In this document: positions 52,396-61,057 of the stretch, one piece after another | Position numbering within the stretch: the first letter of the stretch is position 1 | Layout: each line of letters begins with the position of its first letter | From: UBA1731 sp045595285 | GTDB lineage: Bacteria; Verrucomicrobiota; Kiritimatiellia; RFP12; UBA1067 | Direction of reading: 5' to 3' | NCBI GenBank assembly: GCA_045595285.1 | Contig: JAZOAC010000120.1 | Coordinates: 1-61,057, forward strand | DNA: 61,057 nucleotides | Translations under genes and position numbers: made by a program | Notes under the pieces: generated by a model | What the model was told of the DNA's origin: nothing | Database searches by the model: none | The model's input: the letters and a program-made list of their open reading frames with translations, nothing else

Positions 52396-55160
52396 TGAAG
52401 TCGGACGGGAGAGGTCAGCTTTTCGTGGCAATATTGCTTGCCGGTATGTTTTCTCATGCAGGTGCGACAGATCCATCCCGGTGGACAACGACCAACTCAG
52501 AGATGTGCCGGATGCTTCCCGGAAGGGGTAAGGACGGTGGAATGGCGATGGCTGTGTGCGGAAAGGCGGGCGGTAAGGCGAGCGCCTATTGGCGCAAACG
52601 CCTGCATGAGTACCGCCCTGATACATGCTATGGGATTTTTTTCTGGTTGAACCGCCAGCGCACCGGTTCCAAGGTGTGCATTGAGAATGCGTACCACTGG
52701 GTTCAATACAGTTCCCACATTACGTCCGGATGGACGGAGATGAAGACGGTGTTCAAGACGCCGCCTTCGCCGACAAATCTTGTAAGTCACCTTTCCTTGG
52801 GGGAGTTTCAGTCCCAGGGAGAAACGTTGTTCGACCGTCTGCGCATTGTGGAGCTGATTCCCGAATGGCGCAGGTCGGATGGACTGGAGCTCGGACACGG
52901 CGAATTCGTCTGCGGCAATCTCTATTCGTTTGTGACGCATCTTAAGGCTTCTTCGTGTGCGGTGACGCGTCCCTTTGTCGGTGTACGCAACGGTGCCCGC
53001 AGCGGATTCATAAAGATGGACATCCCGGCCGGCGGCGAGGTGCTGTACAGGTTCTCTCTTCCGGAACGAAGGTTCAAGAATGCGGAGGCGACAGTTGCCG
53101 GCGCTTACCGCAATGGAGGGCGTCTCAAGGTGGAGGGGTCTGCAGACGGCGGTGCGAGCTGGTCTGGCCTTGCCTGCCTTACCGATGCCACTCCGTACAA
53201 AGTGTCGTTCCCGGCGAAGATGTTCCCCTGCGATGAAATGCTTCTGCGTCTGCGGATGGAGGGAAAGCCCAAAGAACGCATGCATGTTTCCATGGTCGGT
53301 TTTTCCGGCCACTTTGAAGGACGCCCGGCAAGGCTTGCCGGAGCCACACGATTCGTGGAGAAGGATACGGGGGCGGTGTTCCTGGAGGCGAGTCCGAACG
53401 ATTACCGCGTCGAGACGTTCGGGGAGCGGCTTCCGGTCGAAGCGGACGGCATCGCATTCTGGCGCGCAAGTTCCGGGCGCAAGGTTTTCCGCGATGCCGC
53501 CGTTCCGTCGGACAAAGCGGACGCGCTTGCCGTCAAGACTGCGGCCAACGAGGCGGAGGCTGTGCAGCTGGTTCTCACGCCGGACCGGGAACTGCGCGAT
53601 GTGCGGGTTTCGCTTGAGGGACCTCTTGCCGCAAAGCGCTGGGGTGTGTTCCGCAAGGGCGAGATTCCGTCCTCTGCCGTGCAGATTCTGCGCGAACATT
53701 ACATTGATGTCGATGTCACTACCGATCAGCTCGGAACGCGTGGTGCGTGGCCGGACGCTCTGCCGCCGCAGGACAGCGGCCTTTGGCCCGCCAAGGCCGG
53801 GGAAAGCACTCCATTCTGGGTGCGGGTTAAGCCGCCTAAGGGGACTCCTAAAGGCGTCTATCACGGAAATCTTGTCGTGACGTTTACGGATTCGACGGAT
53901 CCCGAGGGGGAAAGCGTGAAGGTACCGTTCGAGGTGGAGGTGTTCGGATTTGAACTTCCGGACAGGATGACTGTGAAGACGCCATTCGGCTTCAGCACCG
54001 AAAGACTCTACCGTTATCATTGCGTCAGCACCGATGTTGACAAGGCTGCTGTTCTGCAACGGTATATGAAATATCTCGGCGACAACCATATTTCCCCAGA
54101 TCCGATGACCACGGCTCAGCCCGTCCTCAAATGGAAGGACAACAAGGATATGACCAAGGCTTCGCTGACTATCGACTGGACGGACTTTGACCGCGATGTG
54201 GAGCGCCTGCTCAACACCTATCACTTCAATGCGCTCAAGGTTCCCATACAGGGATTGGGCGGAGGCAACCACCATTTCACCCGGAGAGCCGAAATCGCGG
54301 GAGCCAAAAGGGGTGAACCCTTGTATGAGCGGCTCATGGAGATGTATCTCGGTCAGGTGCAGCGGCATCTGGAGGAAAAGGGCTGGCTGGATTATGCATT
54401 CGCATACTGGTTTGACGAACCGATGGGGCAGCAGTATGAATTCGTGAATGCCGGAATGCGTACGTTGAAGAAATATGCCCCGAAGCTGAAACGGATGATC
54501 ACCAACCGCTGCACGAAAGACCTGATGGATGCCGTGGATACGTGGTGTCCGGTTCCGCATCACTTTCATGTTCCGGACTTGGAAGCGTGCCGGGCGCGCG
54601 GCGACAATATGTGGTGGTACATCTGCTGCAGTCCGCCCGGAACTCAGGTAGGCGAGCACATCGACCATCCGGGGACGGACATGCGTACGTGGCTCTGGCA
54701 GACCTGGGGCGAGAACGTCACAGGCATTCTCATCTGGACAGTGAACTGGTGGACGGGGCGCGCGGCGTATCCGGATGATGCATTTCCGCAAGATCCGTAT
54801 CTTGATCCAGTAGGGTGGGGAAAGAACTTCAAGAAAGGCGTAAAGGTGTCAACATGGTGCAACGGGGAGGGCCGGTATATGTATCCGCCTCTCAAGGCGC
54901 GTGACGGTCGCCAGGGCCATGCCGTTATAGAAGATCCCGTAGGATGCATCCGCATGGAAATGCTTCGAGACGGAATTGAAGACTATGAATATTTTGCGAT
55001 GCTCAAGCGCTGTGACCCGGAAAATCCGCTCCTTGCGGTGCCGAAGGAGGTGTACCGTGCGATTGACGACTATTCTGCCGATCCTGTGCATATGGAGATC
55101 CATCGCGAGAAGCTTGGCAGAGCACTTGAATCACGATATAACGACTGTTGTCGAAAATAA
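52395..55160 (+). CDS. Secreted DUF4091-type glycoside hydrolase
   Basis: 921 residues with a signal peptide (LFVAILLAGMFSHAGA). The first 325 residues look like carbohydrate-binding beta sandwiches. The central part starts LAVKTAANEAEAVQLVL and ends with MEMLRDGIEDYEYFAML (near 855-870), the signature end of DUF4091 proteins, a family of TIM-barrel glycosidase-like enzymes. FAYWFDEP in the middle is a likely catalytic strand. It overlaps the previous gene by one base. The substrate is unknown; some family members act on arabinan or host glycans. Confidence 0.85.
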   Translation: MKSDGRGQLFVAILLAGMFSHAGATDPSRWTTTNSEMCRMLPGRGKDGGMAMAVCGKAGGKASAYWRKRLHEYRPDTCYGIFFWLNRQRTGSKVCIENAYHWVQYSSHITSGWTEMKTVFKTPPSPTNLVSHLSLGEFQSQGETLFDRLRIVELIPEWRRSDGLELGHGEFVCGNLYSFVTHLKASSCAVTRPFVGVRNGARSGFIKMDIPAGGEVLYRFSLPERRFKNAEATVAGAYRNGGRLKVEGSADGGASWSGLACLTDATPYKVSFPAKMFPCDEMLLRLRMEGKPKERMHVSMVGFSGHFEGRPARLAGATRFVEKDTGAVFLEASPNDYRVETFGERLPVEADGIAFWRASSGRKVFRDAAVPSDKADALAVKTAANEAEAVQLVLTPDRELRDVRVSLEGPLAAKRWGVFRKGEIPSSAVQILREHYIDVDVTTDQLGTRGAWPDALPPQDSGLWPAKAGESTPFWVRVKPPKGTPKGVYHGNLVVTFTDSTDPEGESVKVPFEVEVFGFELPDRMTVKTPFGFSTERLYRYHCVSTDVDKAAVLQRYMKYLGDNHISPDPMTTAQPVLKWKDNKDMTKASLTIDWTDFDRDVERLLNTYHFNALKVPIQGLGGGNHHFTRRAEIAGAKRGEPLYERLMEMYLGQVQRHLEEKGWLDYAFAYWFDEPMGQQYEFVNAGMRTLKKYAPKLKRMITNRCTKDLMDAVDTWCPVPHHFHVPDLEACRARGDNMWWYICCSPPGTQVGEHIDHPGTDMRTWLWQTWGENVTGILIWTVNWWTGRAAYPDDAFPQDPYLDPVGWGKNFKKGVKVSTWCNGEGRYMYPPLKARDGRQGHAVIEDPVGCIRMEMLRDGIEDYEYFAMLKRCDPENPLLAVPKEVYRAIDDYSADPVHMEIHREKLGRALESRYNDCCRK

Positions 55161-55195
55161 CAGATGGAAATAACAACAAGAAGAAAGAAAAACGC

Positions 55196-56266
55196 ATGAA
55201 TGGGATAACACGCAGGAATTTTGTTTCAGCAATGGCCGGTGCGTCGGCTGCAATGTCCTTGGGCTTGAGAGCCGGACAGCGCAAGGAGATTTCCGCGATG
55301 CTTCTGCATCTGGGACACAATCTCTGGTGTGACTATCTGCCTGAGGATATGGACAACGACAAGATCCTCGGCAAGGATAAGCCGGATACGGTTTTGCGCA
55401 ACAAGGATGAGCTCTGGAATCGCGCTGTTGCGAGGATGGCGGAACGTAAGCTTAATATGCTTGTGATTGATATCGCGGAAGGATTGGTCTATCCGTCCCA
55501 TCCGGAGTTGGCGATCAAGGGATCTTGGTCTCCGGAAAAACTCAATGCCGAGGTGCGCCGTCTTCGCTCGCTTGGGATAGAGGCGATACCGAAGCTCAAT
55601 TTTTCGACAACGCACAACGGTTGGATGAAGCACTATCATCGGATGATATCAACCGATCCCTACTACCGCATGTGTGAAGACATCATCAAGGATGTGGCGG
55701 ATGTTTTCGAACGCCCGCGTTTCCTTCACATCGGCTATGACGAGGAACGGGCGGAGGAGCAGTTGAAGTTTCATGGACATCGCATTGTGATCGCCCGCCT
55801 GAAGGAATTGTGGGAGCACGATTTCCTCCACATTGTCCGTACAAGCGAAAAGAACGGTATGCGTCCGTGGGCGTGGGCTGACCACGGCTGGTACAATCCG
55901 TCGTTCTACGATTTCTGTCCGAAGAGCGTGGTGCTCAGCAATTGGTACTATGATGTAAAGTACGCAGGCTTCGATGTCAAAACGAACAATACCGAAGATA
56001 AGATGCGTCTACAGTGTTTTTACGAACTGGACAAACGCGGTTTCGACCAGATTCCGTGCGGCTCTACCTGGGCGAGCATGGCGCGTCGCCGGGCGAAGGT
56101 CGGTGCAGATGATGTAATGGGTAATGTTGTCAAACTTTGCCGTCGCGATCTTAAGCAGGAGCATATCCTTGGCTATCTCATGGCGCCATGGGCATCGTGT
56201 GACACTGAGGAGAATCTGCAGAAAAATCTTCGGGCGATCGATTTGCTTGCGGATGCAATGTCTTGA
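55196..56266 (+). CDS. Tat-exported GH20-like barrel protein
   Basis: 356 residues from ATG 55196. The N-terminus carries a twin-arginine signal (TRRNFVSAMAGASAAMSLG). The body is a single TIM-barrel-like domain with LRSLGIEAIPKLNF and RFLHIGYDEE (near 175-185). The latter resembles the HxGxDE catalytic signature of GH20 beta-hexosaminidases, with Tyr where Gly is usual. The family-wide beta N-terminal domain of GH20 is absent. A Tat substrate implies folding, perhaps with a cofactor, before export. The call is by motif similarity only. Confidence 0.75.
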   Translation: MNGITRRNFVSAMAGASAAMSLGLRAGQRKEISAMLLHLGHNLWCDYLPEDMDNDKILGKDKPDTVLRNKDELWNRAVARMAERKLNMLVIDIAEGLVYPSHPELAIKGSWSPEKLNAEVRRLRSLGIEAIPKLNFSTTHNGWMKHYHRMISTDPYYRMCEDIIKDVADVFERPRFLHIGYDEERAEEQLKFHGHRIVIARLKELWEHDFLHIVRTSEKNGMRPWAWADHGWYNPSFYDFCPKSVVLSNWYYDVKYAGFDVKTNNTEDKMRLQCFYELDKRGFDQIPCGSTWASMARRRAKVGADDVMGNVVKLCRRDLKQEHILGYLMAPWASCDTEENLQKNLRAIDLLADAMS

Positions 56267-56292
56267 AACAAAGAGAAAGGAAAGACTGCTGA

Positions 56293-58041
56293 ATGTATCT
56301 GAAACTGTTAGCCGTGATGATTTTAGCATCGTGTGCGGCGGGAGCGCTGGAGCTTGAGCCTCACGGATGTGGAAACAAGAAGATCATTCTGACCGGATGG
56401 GAGTTCTCCTATCTCACTCCGGCGGATTATCTTGCAAATGCGGATGAACTTGACAAAACTCCTGCTGACGGAGTTGTGATATACATCCAGAAGAATCCCG
56501 CCGTTGGTCGCAATTTTTCCGCCATTGAGATTATGGATGGGGATGTCTGGAAGGATGAGCATTTCTCCGATCTAGTGGAGCCGTTCAAGAAAATGACAGA
56601 ACATCGTTCCATGAAACACAGTTTCATAAAGTCGTTCCGCGCTCCGAAGCGCAGCCGTTTGGACTGGCGCGACACAAATGCCTGGGCAGTGGTGGCGAAC
56701 AACGTAGCGGTTGTGGCGCGGCTCGCGAAGAAGGTGGGCTTCCCGGGCATACAGATGGATGTTGAGGACTATTCCGGACTGCGTCAGTTCTGGCGTGTTG
56801 AGAATGATCCTCCGCTTCCGGAACTCAAATTGCACGTACGCCATCGGGCGAGAGAGGTCGGCAAGGCTATATTTGACGCATATCCGGAAGTGACGATTTT
56901 CAGCTATTTCGGACTAAGTGCTATGTTCTTCCGGCTGGAGGAGCGATCTGTGGAGTCTGTCGCATTGGCGAAACGCGATCTTCTGCCTGCGTTTCTTAAC
57001 GGTCTGCTCGATGTGATGCCGCCAACCGCCCGCTTTCAGGAGGGCAATGAAAATGCTTACCGCTATGACCATGCGAAGCGTGACTTCCTTACTGCAAAAA
57101 CGCGAAACTGCAACTGGTATCTACCGCTTGTCTCCCCGGAAAACCGCGTGAAATATCTCACCCAGGTAATAACAGGTCTTGGACTGTACATGGATTCCTA
57201 CACGATAACAGACAGCACGTCTCCGTGGTATTTCCCTCCCATCGAAGGATCGCGGCTCGAGTATCTGCGTCGGAACGTCTCTCAGGCGTTGAGCGGAACG
57301 GATGAGTACGTTTGGCTCTGGGGTGAGAAGGGCCGTTGGATCGATTGGAAGATAACCAAACAGGGAAGGCTTCACGGCGGCGCGAAGAAGGGGCTCTGGA
57401 ATGAATTGATTCCAGGAGGGCTTTTCGAATCGCTAAAGCTTCTCAAAGATCCGGCAAAATACCTTCTGCCCAAAATCGATGAAGCTATCGCCAAGGGTGT
57501 AATCACCAATATGATCAGCAACCCGACCTGCGCTTTCCCTGCAAAGGGCGAGCCGGGGCTGAAACCCGGGCGCGTACCGAAACCTTTCGGCGCATGGAGT
57601 CCTAAACCGAAGAAGGGTCAGGAGAAAACCCGGATTGGCGTTGATACGTCCTGTGGCGACGGCGATAGCTGCTGTCTGTTCATCAAGGGCGTTCCCGGCG
57701 GATGCGTGACGTTTGAGAATGACAGCATCACGCCGCCCGGAACCTGGTATTACGTGAAGGCTCGCGCTATGGGAGAGGGGGCTTGGCCATCGTTGAACTT
57801 CCGGACAAAAGAGCGCAAATGGCTTGGATACAACAATTATCTTGCCATTGAGGGCGACAATCTGCAGGAGTGGCAGACTCTGCGCGGCATTCTGCAGGTT
57901 CCGGAAGGGGCTGGCGGTTTTACGCTTACGTTAGGTTGCCGTTTCACAGGGCCGAACGAGACGGTCAGATATGACAATATCGAGGTTTATTCGCTTCCGG
58001 CGGAGCTTGTCACCGGGAATTCGTTTTTGAAAGGAAAGTGA
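56293..58041 (+). CDS. Secreted glycosidase-like protein, possible lipoprotein
   Basis: 582 residues. The signal peptide contains LASC (MILASCAAG), a possible lipobox. Residues about 30-370 look like a TIM barrel (GVVIYIQKNP, GFPGIQMDVEDYSGL, YLPLVSPENR, DEYVWLWGEKGRWI); the last 150 residues are a beta sandwich that could bind carbohydrate. I cannot assign a GH family. GAAAGGAAAG precedes the ATG and the next gene begins 3 bases after the stop. Confidence 0.75.
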   Translation: MYLKLLAVMILASCAAGALELEPHGCGNKKIILTGWEFSYLTPADYLANADELDKTPADGVVIYIQKNPAVGRNFSAIEIMDGDVWKDEHFSDLVEPFKKMTEHRSMKHSFIKSFRAPKRSRLDWRDTNAWAVVANNVAVVARLAKKVGFPGIQMDVEDYSGLRQFWRVENDPPLPELKLHVRHRAREVGKAIFDAYPEVTIFSYFGLSAMFFRLEERSVESVALAKRDLLPAFLNGLLDVMPPTARFQEGNENAYRYDHAKRDFLTAKTRNCNWYLPLVSPENRVKYLTQVITGLGLYMDSYTITDSTSPWYFPPIEGSRLEYLRRNVSQALSGTDEYVWLWGEKGRWIDWKITKQGRLHGGAKKGLWNELIPGGLFESLKLLKDPAKYLLPKIDEAIAKGVITNMISNPTCAFPAKGEPGLKPGRVPKPFGAWSPKPKKGQEKTRIGVDTSCGDGDSCCLFIKGVPGGCVTFENDSITPPGTWYYVKARAMGEGAWPSLNFRTKERKWLGYNNYLAIEGDNLQEWQTLRGILQVPEGAGGFTLTLGCRFTGPNETVRYDNIEVYSLPAELVTGNSFLKGK

Positions 58042-58044
58042 TAT

Positions 58045-60456
58045 ATGTGCCGTAGAATATTTGCTGCCGCGCTCTCCGCTGCAATCGCCGGATCTGCGTT
58101 CGGTGGGTTCAGCAAGGAGAAGTTCCGCAATCCCGAAAACATCCATTCTCCCGCATATTTCTGGATGTGGAATGCCAAGCTTGATCCCGCCAGACTCAAT
58201 GCTCAGGTGGATGACATGCTGGCGCACGGAATGCGTAGTCTGTGCATCCATCCGTTCCCGAAGAATTTCCGTCCCGGTGCGTTCGACACGGAAATGTCGC
58301 CGGATTACATGACGAAGGATTACCTTCTCGTATTCTCCAATGTAGTGGAGCATGCCGCCTCGCTTGGCATGAACGTGTGGCTGTACGACGAGGGTGGATG
58401 GCCTTCGGGCGGCGTGTGCGGACAGATCGCCGCCGATGATTCCGAAGGCCGGTTCAAAAAACGGATGTTCGGGTTCGGCGACGGAAACCAGCCGCTCGCG
58501 CTCCGTTCCATGCCCTACGGAAGCGGAAGGAAAAACTATCCGTCGGTCATCGAAAAGGGGACTACGGAGGAGTTCATACGCCGGACGCACAGGGAGTACG
58601 CCAAATACGTCGGGCATCATTTCGGTAAGGCCGTAAAATATACGTTCATGGACGAGCCCGCCATGCCGCAGGACCACTATGGCGCGAACCTTGGCTGGAC
58701 GGCGGATTTCGATGAGGAGTTCAGACGCAGGAAAGGCTACGATATACGTCCCTTTGTAGAAAGGATGCTTGAAAACAAACATTCCTTTGATGCGGAAATC
58801 GCCAGGCAGCGCATCGACTACTTCGATGTGATGGCAGATCTGTTTGTGGAGCGCTTCATGAAGCCGATCAAGGATTGGGACAACGCCAATGGGCTCGGGT
58901 CGAGCGGACACCTCAACGGCGAGGATATTCCAGAGTGGGCATCGCGCTATGGATACGGGGCGCTTCTCAGGTCCTTGCGCCTGATGGATGTGCCGGGTGT
59001 CGACGTCATATGGCGTCAGCTCTTTCCGGAAACTTCAGACAATCCGGGCACTCGTGCACCGTTCCCGCGTTATGCGGCATCGATTGCGCACCAGCAGGGG
59101 CATATGCTTTCGATGACGGAATCGTTCGGCATATACGGCAACTCGTTCACGCCGGATCAGATGAAGTGGCTTGTCGACTACCAGCTCGTCCGCGGCATTA
59201 ACATGTTCGTGTTCGGATACTACAATCAGTCGAACGCCGGACAGTGGATGCTTCTTTTCGAGCCGCATTCCGGACCTGTAACCCCTTGGTGGGATATGGA
59301 GAAGCCATATTTCGAGTATATAGCCCGCACGGGGCAGATACTCGCGGACGGCAGGCCCGCGGTCGACATAGCGGTCTATTTCGACAGCCGCGGGTTCTGG
59401 GCGGGTGGCGCCGAAACGGATAACGCCGGAGCCATGCACTATGCCGTTGCGGATACTCTCGACAAGATGAACTGCGAATATGAATTTGTGGACGACGATG
59501 CACTGGCGTCTGCGGAAGTCAAGGATGGCAAGCTTTGCGTGGGGACGATGTCCTATTCGATATTCGTGCTGCCCACGTCAAAATGGATGCGAGACGACGC
59601 CAAGGCGAAACTTGCCGAGTTCAGGGTTAAGGGCGGCAAGGTGCTCACTGCTGATACGGTGGCGGAGGCGAAGCCGTCCTGCCGGATCAAAGGGCGCTGC
59701 GCATCGTTTCTCCGCGTCGCAAAGCGGGTGAACGGCGACGAGACGCTTTATTTCGTAGTCAACGAAACGCGCAGTCTTTCACATGTCACTCTCCAGTTCG
59801 AGGAGAAGGGGGATGTGGCGCTCGCCGATCCCGGAAGCGGGGATTTCATTGCGGTTGACCGTCACGAGAACGGTGTTGACTGGACTTTCCCCTCTTTCGG
59901 CAGCGCCATTTTCGTTGTCGGTGCGAAGGCCGATCGGCCCGCTGCGCCGAAATACGGCAAGGAGGTGCGGCGATTGAGCAAAGGCTGGACTGTGCGTCCG
60001 CTCGTTTCACATTCGCTGGGAGAGGATGATTTTGAGATAGTGAAGATGGATGCCGCTGCGGTTCCGACATCTCTCGGCGACTGGCGCACGCTTTTCGGGG
60101 AGCATTTCAGCGGAAAGGCCCTGTACACCTGCAGGTTCGACTGCGCGAAGGCGGAGAAGTTTATGCTTGATCTCGGCAAGGTCGGCTGGACGTGTTCCGT
60201 GAAACTGAACGGCAAGGAGCTTCCGGCGAAGTTCTTCGGGCCTTTCTGCTGGGAGGTTGAGACCAAGGCGGGAGAGAACGTGCTTGAGGTGACGGTGGCG
60301 AATATGCTCGCCAATGCAGTTACGGATCCTGTTAAACGAGCGAAGGTAGCAGCCAAGTATCCTCCGCATCCAAACTATAACCCGAAGCAGAGAGCCTGGG
60401 ACCGGGAAAACCACGAAAGCGGACTGATTGGGCCGGTGAGGTTTTACGGAAAGTAA
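58045..60456 (+). CDS. Secreted glycoside hydrolase, GH106 (alpha-L-rhamnosidase)-like
   Basis: 803 residues with a signal peptide (FAAALSAAIAGSAFG). The start of the mature protein (FRNPENIHSPAYFWMWNAKLDP, then DDMLAHGMRSLCIHPFP) and NVWLYDEGGWPSGG are typical of GH106-type enzymes, and HFGKAVKYTFMDEP is a likely catalytic strand. The C-terminus has a jelly-roll typical of GH2/GH106 enzymes (FDCAKAEKFMLDLGKVGWTCSVKLNGKEL). It is somewhat shorter than most GH106 proteins. Rhamnose-containing pectin or mucilage would fit with a pectate-lyase-like gene next door, but that is inference. Confidence 0.85.
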   Translation: MCRRIFAAALSAAIAGSAFGGFSKEKFRNPENIHSPAYFWMWNAKLDPARLNAQVDDMLAHGMRSLCIHPFPKNFRPGAFDTEMSPDYMTKDYLLVFSNVVEHAASLGMNVWLYDEGGWPSGGVCGQIAADDSEGRFKKRMFGFGDGNQPLALRSMPYGSGRKNYPSVIEKGTTEEFIRRTHREYAKYVGHHFGKAVKYTFMDEPAMPQDHYGANLGWTADFDEEFRRRKGYDIRPFVERMLENKHSFDAEIARQRIDYFDVMADLFVERFMKPIKDWDNANGLGSSGHLNGEDIPEWASRYGYGALLRSLRLMDVPGVDVIWRQLFPETSDNPGTRAPFPRYAASIAHQQGHMLSMTESFGIYGNSFTPDQMKWLVDYQLVRGINMFVFGYYNQSNAGQWMLLFEPHSGPVTPWWDMEKPYFEYIARTGQILADGRPAVDIAVYFDSRGFWAGGAETDNAGAMHYAVADTLDKMNCEYEFVDDDALASAEVKDGKLCVGTMSYSIFVLPTSKWMRDDAKAKLAEFRVKGGKVLTADTVAEAKPSCRIKGRCASFLRVAKRVNGDETLYFVVNETRSLSHVTLQFEEKGDVALADPGSGDFIAVDRHENGVDWTFPSFGSAIFVVGAKADRPAAPKYGKEVRRLSKGWTVRPLVSHSLGEDDFEIVKMDAAAVPTSLGDWRTLFGEHFSGKALYTCRFDCAKAEKFMLDLGKVGWTCSVKLNGKELPAKFFGPFCWEVETKAGENVLEVTVANMLANAVTDPVKRAKVAAKYPPHPNYNPKQRAWDRENHESGLIGPVRFYGK

Positions 60457-60466
60457 GATATTCCAG

Positions 60467-60494
60467 TTGAAAAAAAAAATGATTTTGGTATTCT
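60467..60494 (+). promoter_or_regulatory. Sigma-70-like promoter of the last gene
   Basis: TTGAAA (60467-60472), 16 bases including a run of A, then TATTCT (60489-60494). It lies in the 128-base gap before the last gene, which also has AAAGGG ahead of its ATG. Confidence 0.4.
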
Positions 60495-60584
60495 ACACGC
60501 TCGTTTACGGGATAGTGCGGTTTGGGGGCTTCAGGGGGAGGGTTAACCTTGGCTGGAACCGCGTAAAAAGAAAGGGCATTTGCA

Positions 60585-61057
60585 ATGGCGAGTCGTGCAG
60601 TTTTCTTTTTGGTGATCGCTTCGATCTCTGCGGCTTTTGCCGCGGAGACGGTAACCGTTGACAATGTCGTTTCGCTGACGAACGAACTCGACCGGTTGAA
60701 CCGGTTGAGTTCCGCCGCCAAGAAAAGTCAGGGCACGATAATCCTCAAGAAAGGCGTGTATGACGTGAGCGATTGCCATATGCTCTGCGATTCCGCCGAC
60801 ACGCAGTACCTTATGAGCACATCGCATCTTGCGGTTGCATACGTAACGCTCAAGGGCGAGACGGACAATCCGCGTGACGTTGTGCTTTACGGCGACAGAT
60901 CTGAGCGCATAATGTACATGTTTATGGGCAAGATCCACAACCTCACCATCTCCAACGGCTGCCGCACCGTCGGCAATGTGGGTGGCGGCGGCGTTTGCGC
61001 CCGCAACGAAGGATCGTCGCTTTCCAATGTTGGCGTCACCTGCTGCCAATCGAAAGG
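60585..61057 (+). CDS. Secreted right-handed beta-helix protein (pectate-lyase-like), 3' truncated
   Basis: The first 157 residues are visible; the gene runs off the right edge. A signal peptide (FFLVIASISAAFAA) is followed by VDNVVSLTNELDRLN, GTIILKKGVYDVSD, VTLKGETDNPRDVVLYGD and HNLTISNGC. These are the opening turns of a pectin-lyase-type parallel beta-helix. Enzyme class cannot be told from this part; non-enzymatic surface proteins share the fold. It belongs in position and style with the glycan cluster before it. Confidence 0.8.
   Translation, partial: MASRAVFFLVIASISAAFAAETVTVDNVVSLTNELDRLNRLSSAAKKSQGTIILKKGVYDVSDCHMLCDSADTQYLMSTSHLAVAYVTLKGETDNPRDVVLYGDRSERIMYMFMGKIHNLTISNGCRTVGNVGGGGVCARNEGSSLSNVGVTCCQSK

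Noticed and set aside
52497..54791. 764-codon minus-strand open frame opposite the DUF4091 gene
   Set aside because: No signal peptide, motif or ribosome site; it is the antisense of a well-supported gene.
60467..60661. Short TTG-started frame before the last gene
   Set aside because: It overlaps the better frame at 60585, which has an ATG, a signal peptide and a beta-helix start; the TTG is more likely the -35 element.

Overview
The window looks like a chromosomal segment of a Gram-negative bacterium of the PVC group, plausibly a gut or sediment member of Kiritimatiellota/Verrucomicrobiota. That assignment rests on style, not on a marker gene: very large secreted beta-rich proteins ending in a 'GTDPLDPTSVF'-type module, eukaryote-like Ser/Thr kinases and PP2C phosphatases, many FHA domains, and a GntR-LacI-regulated run of secreted glycosidase-like proteins. 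All genes I accept are on the + strand and most are packed with 4-base overlaps or gaps of a few bases. I see no tRNA, rRNA, CRISPR array or insertion sequence, and no gene-free stretch longer than about 240 bases.

Bases 1-10781 hold the 3' part of a giant repeat adhesin, a membrane PP2C phosphatase, a membrane protein with two tandem kinase domains, and a sigma-54 activator whose sensor is an FHA domain. Bases 10782-25256 hold a Tad/Flp pilus locus in two blocks: cpaB, secretin, FHA-cpaF, tadB, tadC and two FHA membrane proteins; then two Flp pilins, a prepilin peptidase, two TadE-like and one TadG-like protein. Each block is preceded by a consensus sigma-54 promoter (10789-10804 and 20986-21001). 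Each promoter has an upstream inverted repeat of the same form (TGTCC-N7-GGACA), a good candidate enhancer for the FHA activator.

Bases 25257-41367 continue the second block: a 2433-residue subtilase with FN3, BACON and BspA leucine-rich segments, a small secreted protein, a second PP2C and a second dual kinase paralogous to the first pair, a third single-domain tail-anchored kinase, a small Cys-rich membrane protein and a second CpaF ATPase without FHA. The simplest reading is one phosphorylation-controlled pilus/adhesin system. Kinases and phosphatases set phospho-threonine marks. FHA domains on the activator, on the motor ATPase and on two membrane proteins read them. The activator then fires both tad promoters.

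Bases 41368-45970 are housekeeping or envelope genes: a LysM lipoprotein, FtsW, SerC and a DUF2235 hydrolase. Bases 45971-61057 are a glycan-use cluster: a GntR-LacI regulator with a palindromic operator candidate, five or more secreted glycosidase-like or beta-strand proteins, and a beta-helix protein running off the right edge.
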